Source: Oscillospiraceae bacterium (GTDB lineage: Bacteria > Bacillota > Clostridia > Oscillospirales > Acutalibacteraceae). From it: a DNA stretch of 64,000 nucleotides. Shown piece by piece: positions 8,148 through 15,817 of this stretch. A program made the translations under genes and the position numbers. The notes beneath the pieces were generated by a model. That model was given only the letters and a program-made list of their open reading frames with translations. It was not told the origin of the DNA and made no database searches. Every line of letters starts with the position of its first letter. Position 1 is the first letter of the stretch. The stretch covers positions 86,422 to 150,421 of the forward strand of contig WRED01000001.1 of assembly GCA_009779495.1 (NCBI GenBank). Direction: 5' to 3'.

Positions 8148-8154
8148 GGCCACA

Positions 8155-8168
8155 CCTCCTTTCGGAGG
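8155..8168 (-). promoter_or_regulatory. Hairpin sequestering the toxin ribosome-binding site
   Basis: On the minus strand CCTCC-GAAA-GGAGG forms a five-pair stem capped by a GNRA tetraloop, and GGAGG is the Shine-Dalgarno of the peptide. Such sequestration keeps full-length type I toxin mRNAs poorly translated. Confidence 0.72.
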
Positions 8169-8235
8169 CAAAGAGTGCACCGCCTATCCGTCACAGAAAA
8201 CCCAAAGGCTATCCTGGCAACGCCATCACGCCAAA

Positions 8236-8265
8236 ATTATACATGATTTGCGCATTGAAAGTCAA
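8236..8265 (-). promoter_or_regulatory. Promoter of the toxin mRNA
   Basis: TTGACT (8265-8260), an 18-bp spacer and TATAAT (8241-8236) on the minus strand. The promoter lies inside the last codons of larB, so the toxin-like gene can be expressed independently of the lar operon. Confidence 0.78.
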
Positions 8266-9013
8266 TACCCATTTTGTTTATCATATGCGCCAAATACCCC
8301 GCGCCGAACCCGTTGTCGATATTGACGACAGACACGCCGCTGGCACACGAGTTCAGCATCGAAAGCAGCGCCGCCACCCCGCCGAAGCTCGCGCCGTAGC
8401 CGATGCTTGTGGGTACGGCTATAACAGGGCAGTCCACCAAACCGCCGATGACGCTGGCCAGCGCGCCCTCCATCCCCGCCACGGCAACAATCGCCCGCGC
8501 CGTCATGAGCGCGTCGCTGTGGGCGAGCAGGCGGTGCAGTCCCGCCACGCCTACGTCGTAAAGGCGCGTGACCTTTGAGCCGAGCGCCTCGGCGGTCAAG
8601 GCCGCTTCCTCGCACACAGGAAAGTCGCTCGTGCCGCCCGACGCGACGACCACCGAACCCAGCGGTTCCCGGCCCGCCGCGCGGTTCACCACCGCGAGCC
8701 GCGCCGCCGCGTGATATTCAAGGCCGGGCAGGACGGCAAGCTTTTCGGCGGCCGCCTCCCCTACCCTCGTGATGAGGATGTTTTCGCGGCCGTTTTCCAG
8801 CATCGCGCGGACGATGCCGATGATCTGCTCCGGCGTTTTTCCCAAGCCGAAAATCACCTCCCCGATTCCCTGCCGCAGCCCTCTGTGGCTGTCAATTTTG
8901 GCGTATCCAAGCTCCTCAAAGGGAGCTTTTTTCAGCTTCAGCAGCGCGTCCGACGGCTCCGTTTCGCCGCTTCTCACAGACTCAAGCAGCCGCAGCAATT
9001 CGTCCTGTTCCAT
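8237..9013 (-). CDS. larB: Nickel-pincer cofactor biosynthesis protein LarB (carboxylase/hydrolase)
   Basis: LarB carboxylates the pyridinium ring of nicotinic acid adenine dinucleotide and cleaves the phosphoanhydride, the first step to the nickel-pincer cofactor. The C-terminal half resembles PurE (AIR carboxylase), with ASGGTSDFPVCEEAA and the glycine-rich IGGLVDCPVIAVPTSIGYG segment as family landmarks. I start it at ATG 9013 (MEQDELLRLLE), preceded by AAGGATGG; the frame is open further upstream but those residues do not look like LarB. Length 258 residues, as expected. larE is upstream across a 95-bp gap with a hairpin. Confidence 0.93.
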   Translation of the reverse strand: MEQDELLRLLESVRSGETEPSDALLKLKKAPFEELGYAKIDSHRGLRQGIGEVIFGLGKTPEQIIGIVRAMLENGRENILITRVGEAAAEKLAVLPGLEYHAAARLAVVNRAAGREPLGSVVVASGGTSDFPVCEEAALTAEALGSKVTRLYDVGVAGLHRLLAHSDALMTARAIVAVAGMEGALASVIGGLVDCPVIAVPTSIGYGASFGGVAALLSMLNSCASGVSVVNIDNGFGAGYLAHMINKMGIDFQCANHV

Positions 9014-9058
9014 GGTTATAATCCATCCTTTTAAAGTTTTTGCGAAGAAAAAACTTAC

Positions 9059-9109
9059 GGTTTGAAAAGATAGCCAACGGCATAAATGCCGGGCGTATTT
9101 TTTCAAACC
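9059..9109 (-). terminator. Intercistronic hairpin between larE and larB
   Basis: GGTTTGAAAA (9059-9068) and TTTTCAAACC (9100-9109) form a ten-base inverted repeat with an inner GGCAT/ATGCC stem. On the minus strand it is followed within a few bases by a T tract, so it may terminate partly or protect the larE message. It begins at the larE stop codon. Confidence 0.55.
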
Positions 9110-9852
9110 TATGTCCTTTCTCTCAGGTCGAGTAATATATCCCCGAATCCGCCAAGCGCGGACAAAATCTCCCGCCTTTTTTCGAGCACAAGGGGCATTT
9201 GCTCCCCGCGAACCTGCAATTTCGCGCCGCCGTCACGCGTCCGCACCCTGAGATCCGTGAAGCCCATTTCGGACAGCGCGGACTCCGCCCGCTCGATTTC
9301 CCGCAGCGTTTCGGCGCGTATGACGGTGCCGTGGGGGATCCTCGTGGCCAGGCAGGCGTAGGCGGGCTTGTCGTGGGTGAACAGGCCCGCTTCCCTCGAC
9401 AGCCGGCGGATATCCGCCTTTGTCAGGCCCGCTTCACGCAGCGGCGACATGACTCCAAGCTCACGCGCGGCCAGCATTCCAGGGCGGTCGTCCGCGTCGT
9501 CACTCGCATTGCAGCCGTCCAGCAGGACGGTGTAGCCGTCTATGAGCGCGGCGCGCTTGATCGCCCCGACGATAACCTTTTTGCAGTGATAGCAGCGCAT
9601 CCGCGTGTTGTCCGCCACATCGCGAAGCGCCAGCACGTCAAGCGGCAGTACGGTCAGCTCGGCCTTGGCAAACGCCGCCGCTTTGTATGCGTCTGCAAGC
9701 TCAAAGTCCGGCTGGAACTCGCTTTTGACGAAGTACGGCTTCACATCCGCGCCGAGCCGCCTTGCCTCATAGAGCAGGTATGACGAATCCACCCCGCCGG
9801 AAAATCCCAGCGCGGCTTTCGGGTAAATCTTGAAAAATTCGTTCATAGTCAT
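9109..9852 (-). CDS. larE: ATP-dependent sulfur transferase LarE
   Basis: LarE adenylates the carboxyl groups of the LarB product and replaces them with thiocarboxylates. The PP-loop SGGVDSS is at residues 18-24. The three cysteines typical of most LarE proteins are visible: Cys87 and Cys90 (RCYHC) and Cys167 (ACLATR). In Thermotoga maritima such a triad holds a [4Fe-4S] cluster for catalytic sulfur transfer, whereas the one-cysteine L. plantarum enzyme sacrifices its own sulfur. So this copy is probably the cluster type (inference). Length 247 residues. The racemase larA and nickel transporter genes are not in the window. Confidence 0.93.
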   Translation of the reverse strand: MTMNEFFKIYPKAALGFSGGVDSSYLLYEARRLGADVKPYFVKSEFQPDFELADAYKAAAFAKAELTVLPLDVLALRDVADNTRMRCYHCKKVIVGAIKRAALIDGYTVLLDGCNASDDADDRPGMLAARELGVMSPLREAGLTKADIRRLSREAGLFTHDKPAYACLATRIPHGTVIRAETLREIERAESALSEMGFTDLRVRTRDGGAKLQVRGEQMPLVLEKRREILSALGGFGDILLDLRERT

Positions 9853-9953
9853 GCGGTTTTTTCCTTGTGTATATTTCCTTTTGATTAAAAAATTTGTCGG
9901 AATTTGTGCTATAATGTAATTTATCCAACATAATAAAAGGAATGGTCATACAT

Positions 9954-11009
9954 ATGAAGTTTAAGCGAATAGTCTGTTTGCTGACGATTTTAACACTGAT
10001 TTTCTGTGCCTTTGCCTGTACGCGCAAGCCTGACATTCCCGTAAACGGTACGACCGACAGCACGGATAGATACCCCACCTGGCTGGTGGATTATGGCGAC
10101 ACGACGGAAGCTAACTCGCAGAACGGCGAAACGTCCCGCTTTCCGCCGTCGTCTGCGCAATCAAACACGAATCCGGGCTATTCTTCTCCGCAGTCAAGCG
10201 CAAACCCAAGCTATTCTGTTCCGCCGTCGAGCATAAATCCGGGCTACTCCGCTTCGCCGACATATGCGGTGACTACGACATCCGCGTCAATAACAGCCGC
10301 TTCATCAGCAAGCACGGCACGTGAAACAGTCCGGGTAACAATCAGGCCGGGGCAGAACTTTTTCGACGTGAGATCAATGCTGGAAAGCGCGGGGGTCTGC
10401 TCCGCCGCTGCTTTCACCGAAACAGCGCGGACGTATCAGGTGAACTCTTTCAACGTGCCGGACAGCGCCGACCGCGTGTTTAAGATGGAGGGCTATCTCT
10501 TTCCCGACACCTACGAGTTTTATAAAAACGACAACCCAAAAGATGTTCTTGTCAAGATGCTGAACAACTACCGCCAAAAGTCGGGGATGCCGACCGCCGA
10601 ACAGCTGATCGTCGCGTCAATCGCCGAGAAAGAGGCGCGCAGCTACGAAAACATGCGGCTTGTGGCGTCGGTGCTGTATAACCGCGTGAAAGACGGCACA
10701 ATGCCTATGCAGGTCGAACCGGCCCGTTCATACGCGAACGCGCTTATCGCCGATTCGGGTCACGCCGTCGGCTCGCCGAAAGCGGAGTCGATCGCTATTT
10801 TGTACGGCACGATGCGGCCGCAGTCGAAAGGCAGGCTGCCCGCCGGGCCTATATGCAACCCCGGCGCGAACGCGATCAAGGCGGCCATGAACCCTGCGCA
10901 AAGCGATTATCTGTACTTCTTTTTCGGCAACGACAACGAAAATCATTACGCGGCTACGTTTGAGGAGCATAACGCGCTGATTGATCAGTATGGGGTCAAA
11001 TTCAGTTGA
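9954..11009 (+). CDS. MltG/YceG-like endolytic transglycosylase, lipoprotein form
   Basis: MltG enzymes cut nascent glycan strands at the membrane. The C-terminal two thirds hold the family landmarks EGYLFPDTYEF, SIAEKEA (the catalytic Glu, about residue 225), VLYNRVKDGTMPMQ and AGPICNPG. Unlike the usual TM-anchored MltG, the N-terminus is a short signal with Cys22 (FAC) as a likely lipid anchor, followed by about 85 residues of Ser/Thr/Pro-rich linker with repeated NPGYS motifs and only a reduced LysM-like segment. ATG 9954 is chosen over 9942, which leaves no room for the ribosome site. It stands alone, divergent from larE. Confidence 0.85.
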   Translation: MKFKRIVCLLTILTLIFCAFACTRKPDIPVNGTTDSTDRYPTWLVDYGDTTEANSQNGETSRFPPSSAQSNTNPGYSSPQSSANPSYSVPPSSINPGYSASPTYAVTTTSASITAASSASTARETVRVTIRPGQNFFDVRSMLESAGVCSAAAFTETARTYQVNSFNVPDSADRVFKMEGYLFPDTYEFYKNDNPKDVLVKMLNNYRQKSGMPTAEQLIVASIAEKEARSYENMRLVASVLYNRVKDGTMPMQVEPARSYANALIADSGHAVGSPKAESIAILYGTMRPQSKGRLPAGPICNPGANAIKAAMNPAQSDYLYFFFGNDNENHYAATFEEHNALIDQYGVKFS

Positions 11010-11026
11010 TTTGTCGATATATGGAA

Positions 11027-11533
11027 TTATTCCTTGATGTTTACAACATAATAGTTTTTTTCGTCTATTTCACCTGATGTCAGTTTACCGCCGTTTGTTA
11101 AAATTACTTTATTCGACCGTTCATTGTCCTTACTTGTAGTGATGAGGACTTCTGATATTCCCATTTCACGCGCTTCTGTGAGCAGCAGCCTCAGGAGCGC
11201 GTTTCCGTATCCTTTGCCCCTATGCGGACACGAAACCGCATAGCCGATATGCCCGCCGTTTTTTCGCAGATTTTCATTGAGACAATGCCTAAGCCGTCCG
11301 CAGCCGACAGGAATTTCATCATCGAAGAGCCAATATGTGGTGCCCGGGACCATCCAATCCTCAATTCCCATACCGTTTGAATAGTCCGCGTTTTTGCGGA
11401 GCCAATCCGTGAACTGCTCATGCGGCATGTCCTTTACATTGTTGTGAAATCCGTGGTCATTGCTCTCTATACCTTGCAGCATATCGTATATATCCTGTCC
11501 GTCGTTTTTTGATAACTTTTTCAGATATAACAT
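11027..11533 (-). CDS. GNAT family N-acetyltransferase
   Basis: A 168-residue acetyltransferase. The acetyl-CoA binding motif A is seen as GYAVSCPHRGKGYGNALL (R/QxxGxG/A type, here RGKGYG), after the GHIGYAV strand, with an SNKVILTNGG segment near the end that matches the conserved motif B region. It is likely to acetylate a small molecule or protein N-terminus; the substrate is unknown. Start ATG with GAGGG upstream. It is convergent with the MltG-like gene and lies 12 bp downstream of pdp on the same strand. Confidence 0.87.
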   Translation of the reverse strand: MLYLKKLSKNDGQDIYDMLQGIESNDHGFHNNVKDMPHEQFTDWLRKNADYSNGMGIEDWMVPGTTYWLFDDEIPVGCGRLRHCLNENLRKNGGHIGYAVSCPHRGKGYGNALLRLLLTEAREMGISEVLITTSKDNERSNKVILTNGGKLTSGEIDEKNYYVVNIKE

Positions 11534-11545
11534 AAAATCCCTCGC

Positions 11546-12856
11546 TTATTGAACATTGGTTATCTCATCAAGGATCAGCCGCCGCTTCTCCGGCGGCTTT
11601 GATTCTATGGCGAACGCGCTGGCAAGCTCGAACTCCGCCGCGTCGAAACGGCTCTCGCTTTCGGCGTACATCGTCGCCACAACGTCGCCCGCTTTGACCC
11701 GCGCGCCGGGCTTGACCTCCAGCACCAGACCCGCCGCCATGTCGATATCGTCCTCTTTTCTGAGCCTGCCCGCACCCAGAAGCGCCGCCGCCGTGCCGCA
11801 GCGCTCGGCGTCAATGCTTTGGACGTAACCATCCGTCCGCGCCTTGAACGTGCGGTAAAACTTCGCCTTTCTAAAGCGCGCCGTGTCCATCAGCACGCCG
11901 CTGTCACCGCTCTGGGCGTTCGCCATCCAGACGAAGCGCTCAAAGGCCAGGCCGTTGAATATGGCGTTTCTTGCCATCTCGCCGCACTCCATCAAATCGC
12001 CCTTTCCGGCCAGGTGAAGCATGTGCGCCGAAAGAATGACGCACAGCTCCGTCAGGTCGTCAGGCCCGATTCCCTTTAGCGTGTTGACCGCCTCGATGAC
12101 CTCGAGAGAGTTGCCAACGGCGTTTCCGAGCGGCGACTCCATATCGGTCAGCAGAGCCGTCACGTTAAGTCCCTCCAAAGCGCCGATCTCGACCATTTCG
12201 CGGGCAAGCTCTCTGGCCTGCGCCTGCGTTTTCATGAACGCGCCGCTGCCGACCTTTACGTCGAGCAGCAGGTTTTTTGAGCCGGCGGCTATCTTCTTGC
12301 TCATGATGCTGGCCGCGATAAGCGGAACGCTGTCAACCGTGGCGGTAACGTCGCGCAGGGAGTACAGCAGCTTGTCGGCGGGAGCCAGGTCGGCGGAGCT
12401 TCCGCAGATGCACAGCCCGTAACGGTTCACGATTTCCTCGAACTCGCGTTTGTCAAAATCCACGCGCAGGTTCGGAATGGACAGCAACTTGTCCGTCGTG
12501 CCGCCCGTGTGGCCTAAACCGCGCCCGGACATCTTGGCCACCTTTACGCCGCAGGCCGCGACGATCGGCGCGACGATGAGCGTGGTCTTGTCCCCGACGC
12601 CGCCGGTGGAGTGCTTGTCCACCCTCGCGCCGCGAATCTCCGACAGATCGAGCTTGTCGCCGGAGTCGGCCATAGCCATGGTCAGGTCGGCGGTTTCGCG
12701 GCTCGTCATGCCCTTTAGGTAGACCGCCATCAGAAGCGCCGATGCCTGATAGTCGGGTATCTCGCCCGTGGCACAGCCGTTCACGAAAAAGCGTATCTCG
12801 TCGCGGGTCAGGACGCCCCCATCACGTTTTGTTTTGATGATGTCGCAGGTTCTCAC
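11546..12856 (-). CDS. pdp: Pyrimidine-nucleoside phosphorylase
   Basis: Phosphorolysis of uridine, deoxyuridine or thymidine to the base and (deoxy)ribose-1-phosphate, a salvage step. The family signature KHSTGGVGDKTT and the MSGRGLGHTGGTTDKLLSIP region are complete; the glycosyltransferase-like middle and C-terminal PYNP domain (PGARVKAGDVVATMY) are present; length is 436 residues. The GTG at 12856 is preferred because GGGGGA lies 7 nt upstream and the protein then begins MRTCDIIKTKRDGG as in relatives. The probable 5' UTR contains a 161-bp inverted-repeat element. Thymidine phosphorylase (deoA) is the close alternative. Confidence 0.92.
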   Translation of the reverse strand: MRTCDIIKTKRDGGVLTRDEIRFFVNGCATGEIPDYQASALLMAVYLKGMTSRETADLTMAMADSGDKLDLSEIRGARVDKHSTGGVGDKTTLIVAPIVAACGVKVAKMSGRGLGHTGGTTDKLLSIPNLRVDFDKREFEEIVNRYGLCICGSSADLAPADKLLYSLRDVTATVDSVPLIAASIMSKKIAAGSKNLLLDVKVGSGAFMKTQAQARELAREMVEIGALEGLNVTALLTDMESPLGNAVGNSLEVIEAVNTLKGIGPDDLTELCVILSAHMLHLAGKGDLMECGEMARNAIFNGLAFERFVWMANAQSGDSGVLMDTARFRKAKFYRTFKARTDGYVQSIDAERCGTAAALLGAGRLRKEDDIDMAAGLVLEVKPGARVKAGDVVATMYAESESRFDAAEFELASAFAIESKPPEKRRLILDEITNVQ

Positions 12857-12892
12857 AGCGCAGTCCCCCAAAAAGCGTAGTAGTTAATATAT

Positions 12893-13053
12893 TAGACCTG
12901 TCCTGAAACCGTATCGCGGCGGCAAAACGGTCTTTTTTCGCCTCCGCTGTGTCAAAAATGCTCGTAATAAAGTGATTATTCCTGCGCTTTTTTCCTTGCG
13001 GAGACAAAAAAATCCTCGTTTTTCCGCTCGCGCCCAGTTTCAGGACAGGTCTA
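12893..13053. mobile_element. 161-bp element with perfect 17-bp terminal inverted repeats (MITE-like)
   Basis: The left end (12893-12909) is TAGACCTGTCCTGAAAC and the right end (13037-13053) is its exact reverse complement. The interior has no ORF and contains A/T runs and GCGGAGACAAAAAAA / CGCCTCCGCTGTGTC segments. The ends begin and finish with TA, compatible with TA-target insertion. It lies between pdp and a promoter facing pdp, so it would be transcribed as the pdp leader. A structured regulatory RNA with a 17-bp closing helix is the alternative reading. Confidence 0.72.
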
Positions 13054-13081
13054 TTGTATAATTTTCGCGCCAATAAATCAA
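13053..13081 (-). promoter_or_regulatory. Probable pdp promoter
   Basis: On the minus strand TTGATT (13081-13076), 17-bp spacer, TACAAT (13058-13053). Transcription would start at the edge of the 161-bp element and continue into pdp. Confidence 0.5.
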
Positions 13082-13097
13082 GGGATTTCCTAAATAA

Positions 13098-13128
13098 ATG
13101 TCCGGGACGCTTTCTCCCGGACATTTTT
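13098..13128. terminator. Terminator downstream of the lipase gene
   Basis: ATGTCCGGG (13098-13106) pairs with CCCGGACAT (13116-13124), followed by a T run on the plus strand and a T-rich stretch on the minus strand. It lies 26 bp after the lipase stop codon and separates it from pdp. Confidence 0.78.
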
Positions 13129-13153
13129 GTGTGATTATCAATTGTGTCAGCTA

Positions 13154-14386
13154 TTATTGAACCGGCAGTTTTTCCAGCATCCGCGTCAGCTCAAGATAGA
13201 ACTCCATTACGCCGCCCGCGCCGCCTAACCGTATCCCGCCGCCAAAATCAATGTGATCCCAATCTTTTACCACTGGCATCACCTGCCACACGCCGGGCTG
13301 TATGTTTTCCGCGTCATAGCTCGCGTAACTCTCCCCGAACGGGTACAGTGCGGAAACCGTATTCACCAAGCCGTCATTCGGCTGCCAACTGCCATCTATT
13401 AAAACCCCTCCCGGTGTGACAAACTGCCCGCGCTTTTGCCCGATGCGAAATGAGGATTCAATCACCATCGGACTGATGTTCGCTTTCGGTATATAACAGC
13501 CGCCCGAGGTTTTCCGCGTCATGTCCGCCGCGTAGCTGAAATAATAGATGTCCGGCTGGCAACTGATTCCCTCGTTAACTTTCATGGCGCCGTCCACACT
13601 CAGGTCATACGTAGCGCTGTCAAAGCTTTGGCTGAAAGTCACGGTCTTTCGCACAATCTCCGCTATGTTGGAGGCGCGGCCAAACTGCTGAAGATCCGCC
13701 GGATAAAATTTGTCAAATCCGGGTATAAGCTCATTCATCCCAACTACGGCGTAAAGCATAATTTCAATAAAGCTTACTATGACGCCCTTAACCGGCTCAA
13801 GCAACGCCGTGGTTCCGTTATGGGGCGCCGCAAGAGTCGTGACAGACACAATGCGTCCCCCAAGCGTCCCGCTGAACAGGGGCGAAAGCTCGCTTTCCGA
13901 AGTAATCCCGCGCTCGGCGGCGCTGCCGGCGGCGCACAGTTGCGCAAACAGGCGGATGGTCGCCCCACCAAAGCTATGTCCTATCAAATGTATTCTTTCA
14001 TTCGGCCAGTCAGGCCCTAAAGGCGCATACTCCTGTCCGAAACGCTCATGGCCGTGGGCTTTCGCGTGGGCTTCGCCGTAATCCGTGCGGGTGCCGGTAA
14101 GGTGCGCATAAAGCTCACAGGCGCGATCCCATACGCTCGCTACCGGGGATACCGAAGCGGCGTAGGCTTCATAGCCCTGATCAATAAGATATCCCCTGAC
14201 ATCGCCCGCCATCATGCCCCAATGCGGGAATATCTCATTGAGCTTCGCGCCTTCTCCCCAACCGCCCAAGCCATGCACGAACACGATAGGCGCACAGCAG
14301 GACTCCTGTAACGCGGATACCGGGAAACCCGACAGTGACGCCGCCAGACACAACGCCATGATACAGGAAAGAAATTTTTTCAACAC
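13154..14386 (-). CDS. Secreted lipase (family I.5/I.6-like alpha/beta hydrolase)
   Basis: A 410-residue triacylglycerol-lipase-like protein with a cleavable signal peptide (LSCIMALCLAASLSG, cleavage near residue 25). VFVHGLGGWG provides the oxyanion loop, HLIGHSFGG the nucleophile elbow, and LAAPHNGTT and the late VKDWDHIDFGG give the regions of the other catalytic residues. The long lid region between residues 40 and 130 resembles staphylococcal/Geobacillus lipases. The start is GTG 14386 or TTG 14383, both after AGGGGATT. It follows asnS on the same strand. Confidence 0.85.
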   Translation of the reverse strand: MLKKFLSCIMALCLAASLSGFPVSALQESCCAPIVFVHGLGGWGEGAKLNEIFPHWGMMAGDVRGYLIDQGYEAYAASVSPVASVWDRACELYAHLTGTRTDYGEAHAKAHGHERFGQEYAPLGPDWPNERIHLIGHSFGGATIRLFAQLCAAGSAAERGITSESELSPLFSGTLGGRIVSVTTLAAPHNGTTALLEPVKGVIVSFIEIMLYAVVGMNELIPGFDKFYPADLQQFGRASNIAEIVRKTVTFSQSFDSATYDLSVDGAMKVNEGISCQPDIYYFSYAADMTRKTSGGCYIPKANISPMVIESSFRIGQKRGQFVTPGGVLIDGSWQPNDGLVNTVSALYPFGESYASYDAENIQPGVWQVMPVVKDWDHIDFGGGIRLGGAGGVMEFYLELTRMLEKLPVQ

Positions 14387-14406
14387 AATCCCCTCTTATA
14401 TTGTCA

Positions 14407-15801
14407 TCAAAACTCCGCCGATCCCGTTGTCCTCGGAAACGGCACAACATCGCGGATATTGCTCACGCCCGTCAGGTACATAATCAGCCGCTCAAACCCC
14501 AAGCCGAAGCCCGCGTGCTTCGTGCCGCCGTATCGCCGCAAGTCGAGATACCAGCCGTAAGCGTTCCTGTCAAGACCCATTTCGTCTATTCGGTTTTCCA
14601 GTTCGCCAAGACGCTCCTCGCGCTGGCTGCCGCCGATGATTTCGCCGACGCCCGGCACTAAAAGGTCCATCGCCGCCACGGTTTTGCCATCGTCGTTTCG
14701 GCGCATATAGAAAGCCTTGATGTCTTTTGGATAGTCGGTCACGAAAACGGGCGCGCCGAATATGCGCTCGGTCAAACAGCGCTCATGCTCCGTTTGCAGA
14801 TCGCAACCCCACTCGGCCCTGTACTCGAATTCGCCGTTGTACTGCTGAAGCAGCTCAATCGCTTTTGTGTACGTGCACCGCACAAAATCGGAGCCGACCA
14901 CCGCGTTCAGCCGCTCAAGCAGGCCCTTGTCGATGAACTGGTTGAAGAAAGCCAGCTCGCTTTCGCAATGCTCCATGACGTAGGACAGCACGTACTTGAC
15001 CATGTCCTCCGCCAAAGACATATCGTCGCTTAAATCGGCGAAAGCGATCTCCGGCTCGATCATCCAGAACTCCGCCGCGTGCCTTTGGGTGTAGGACTTT
15101 TCCGCGCGGAAAGTGGGGCCGAAGGTGTAAATTTTGCCGAAAGCCATCGCCATCGCCTCGCCGTGCAGCTGGCCCGACACGGTCAGAAACGCCTGCTTGC
15201 CGAAGAAGTCCCGCGCGTAGTCGATTTTGCCGCCGTCCATGCGCGGAGGGTCGCTCATGTCAAGCGCGGTCACGCGGAACATCTCGCCCGCGCCCTCACA
15301 GTCACTGCACGAAATGATCGGCGTATGAACATAGATAAAACCGCGCTCGCTGAAAAAGCGGTGTATGGCGAACGCCGCCGCCGAACGCACCCGGAACACC
15401 GCGCTCAAGGTGTTCGCCCGGGGGCGCAGATGCCCGATCGTCCGCAGATACTCCATCGAGTGGCGCTTTTTTTGCAATGGGTAATCGGGCGCGGACTGCC
15501 CCTCGGCCGTAATCTCTTTGGCGCTTATTTCAAAGGGCTGCCCCGCGTCCGGCGTCAAAATAAGCGTGCCAGTCACCGTGACCGACGCGCCTACGTTGAG
15601 CTTCGCGATATCCCTGTAATTCGCGACCGCGCCCTGCTCGAACACGATCTGCACGCCCCTGAAAGAGCTGCCGTCGTTTATCTCCATGAAGCCGACGTTT
15701 TTCGAGTCGCGCACAGAGCGCACCCAGCCGCATACCGTCAGGCTTTCACCTGACAGCGCGGCCGGGTTTTTATATATTTCGGATATTTCGGTTCGGTTCA
15801 T
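14407..15801 (-). CDS. asnS: Asparaginyl-tRNA synthetase
   Basis: Class IIb aminoacyl-tRNA synthetase charging tRNA-Asn. An N-terminal OB fold ([25 protein letters not shown]) is followed by the class II catalytic core with motif 2 ([21 protein letters not shown]) and motif 3 ([15 protein letters not shown]). The ending [16 protein letters not shown] is diagnostic for AsnRS. Length 464 residues from ATG 15801; the in-frame TTG at 15816 has no better ribosome site. It lies 16 bp downstream of a secreted hydrolase gene, an unusual neighbour. Confidence 0.96.
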   Translation of the reverse strand: MNRTEISEIYKNPAALSGESLTVCGWVRSVRDSKNVGFMEINDGSSFRGVQIVFEQGAVANYRDIAKLNVGASVTVTGTLILTPDAGQPFEISAKEITAEGQSAPDYPLQKKRHSMEYLRTIGHLRPRANTLSAVFRVRSAAAFAIHRFFSERGFIYVHTPIISCSDCEGAGEMFRVTALDMSDPPRMDGGKIDYARDFFGKQAFLTVSGQLHGEAMAMAFGKIYTFGPTFRAEKSYTQRHAAEFWMIEPEIAFADLSDDMSLAEDMVKYVLSYVMEHCESELAFFNQFIDKGLLERLNAVVGSDFVRCTYTKAIELLQQYNGEFEYRAEWGCDLQTEHERCLTERIFGAPVFVTDYPKDIKAFYMRRNDDGKTVAAMDLLVPGVGEIIGGSQREERLGELENRIDEMGLDRNAYGWYLDLRRYGGTKHAGFGLGFERLIMYLTGVSNIRDVVPFPRTTGSAEF

Positions 15802-15817
15802 GTTGTCACTCAACAAT

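Noticed and set aside
8137..8325. 62-codon plus-strand frame across the larB-larC gap
   Set aside because: No ribosome site, no conservation signature; the strand carries toxin promoter and hairpin in reverse.
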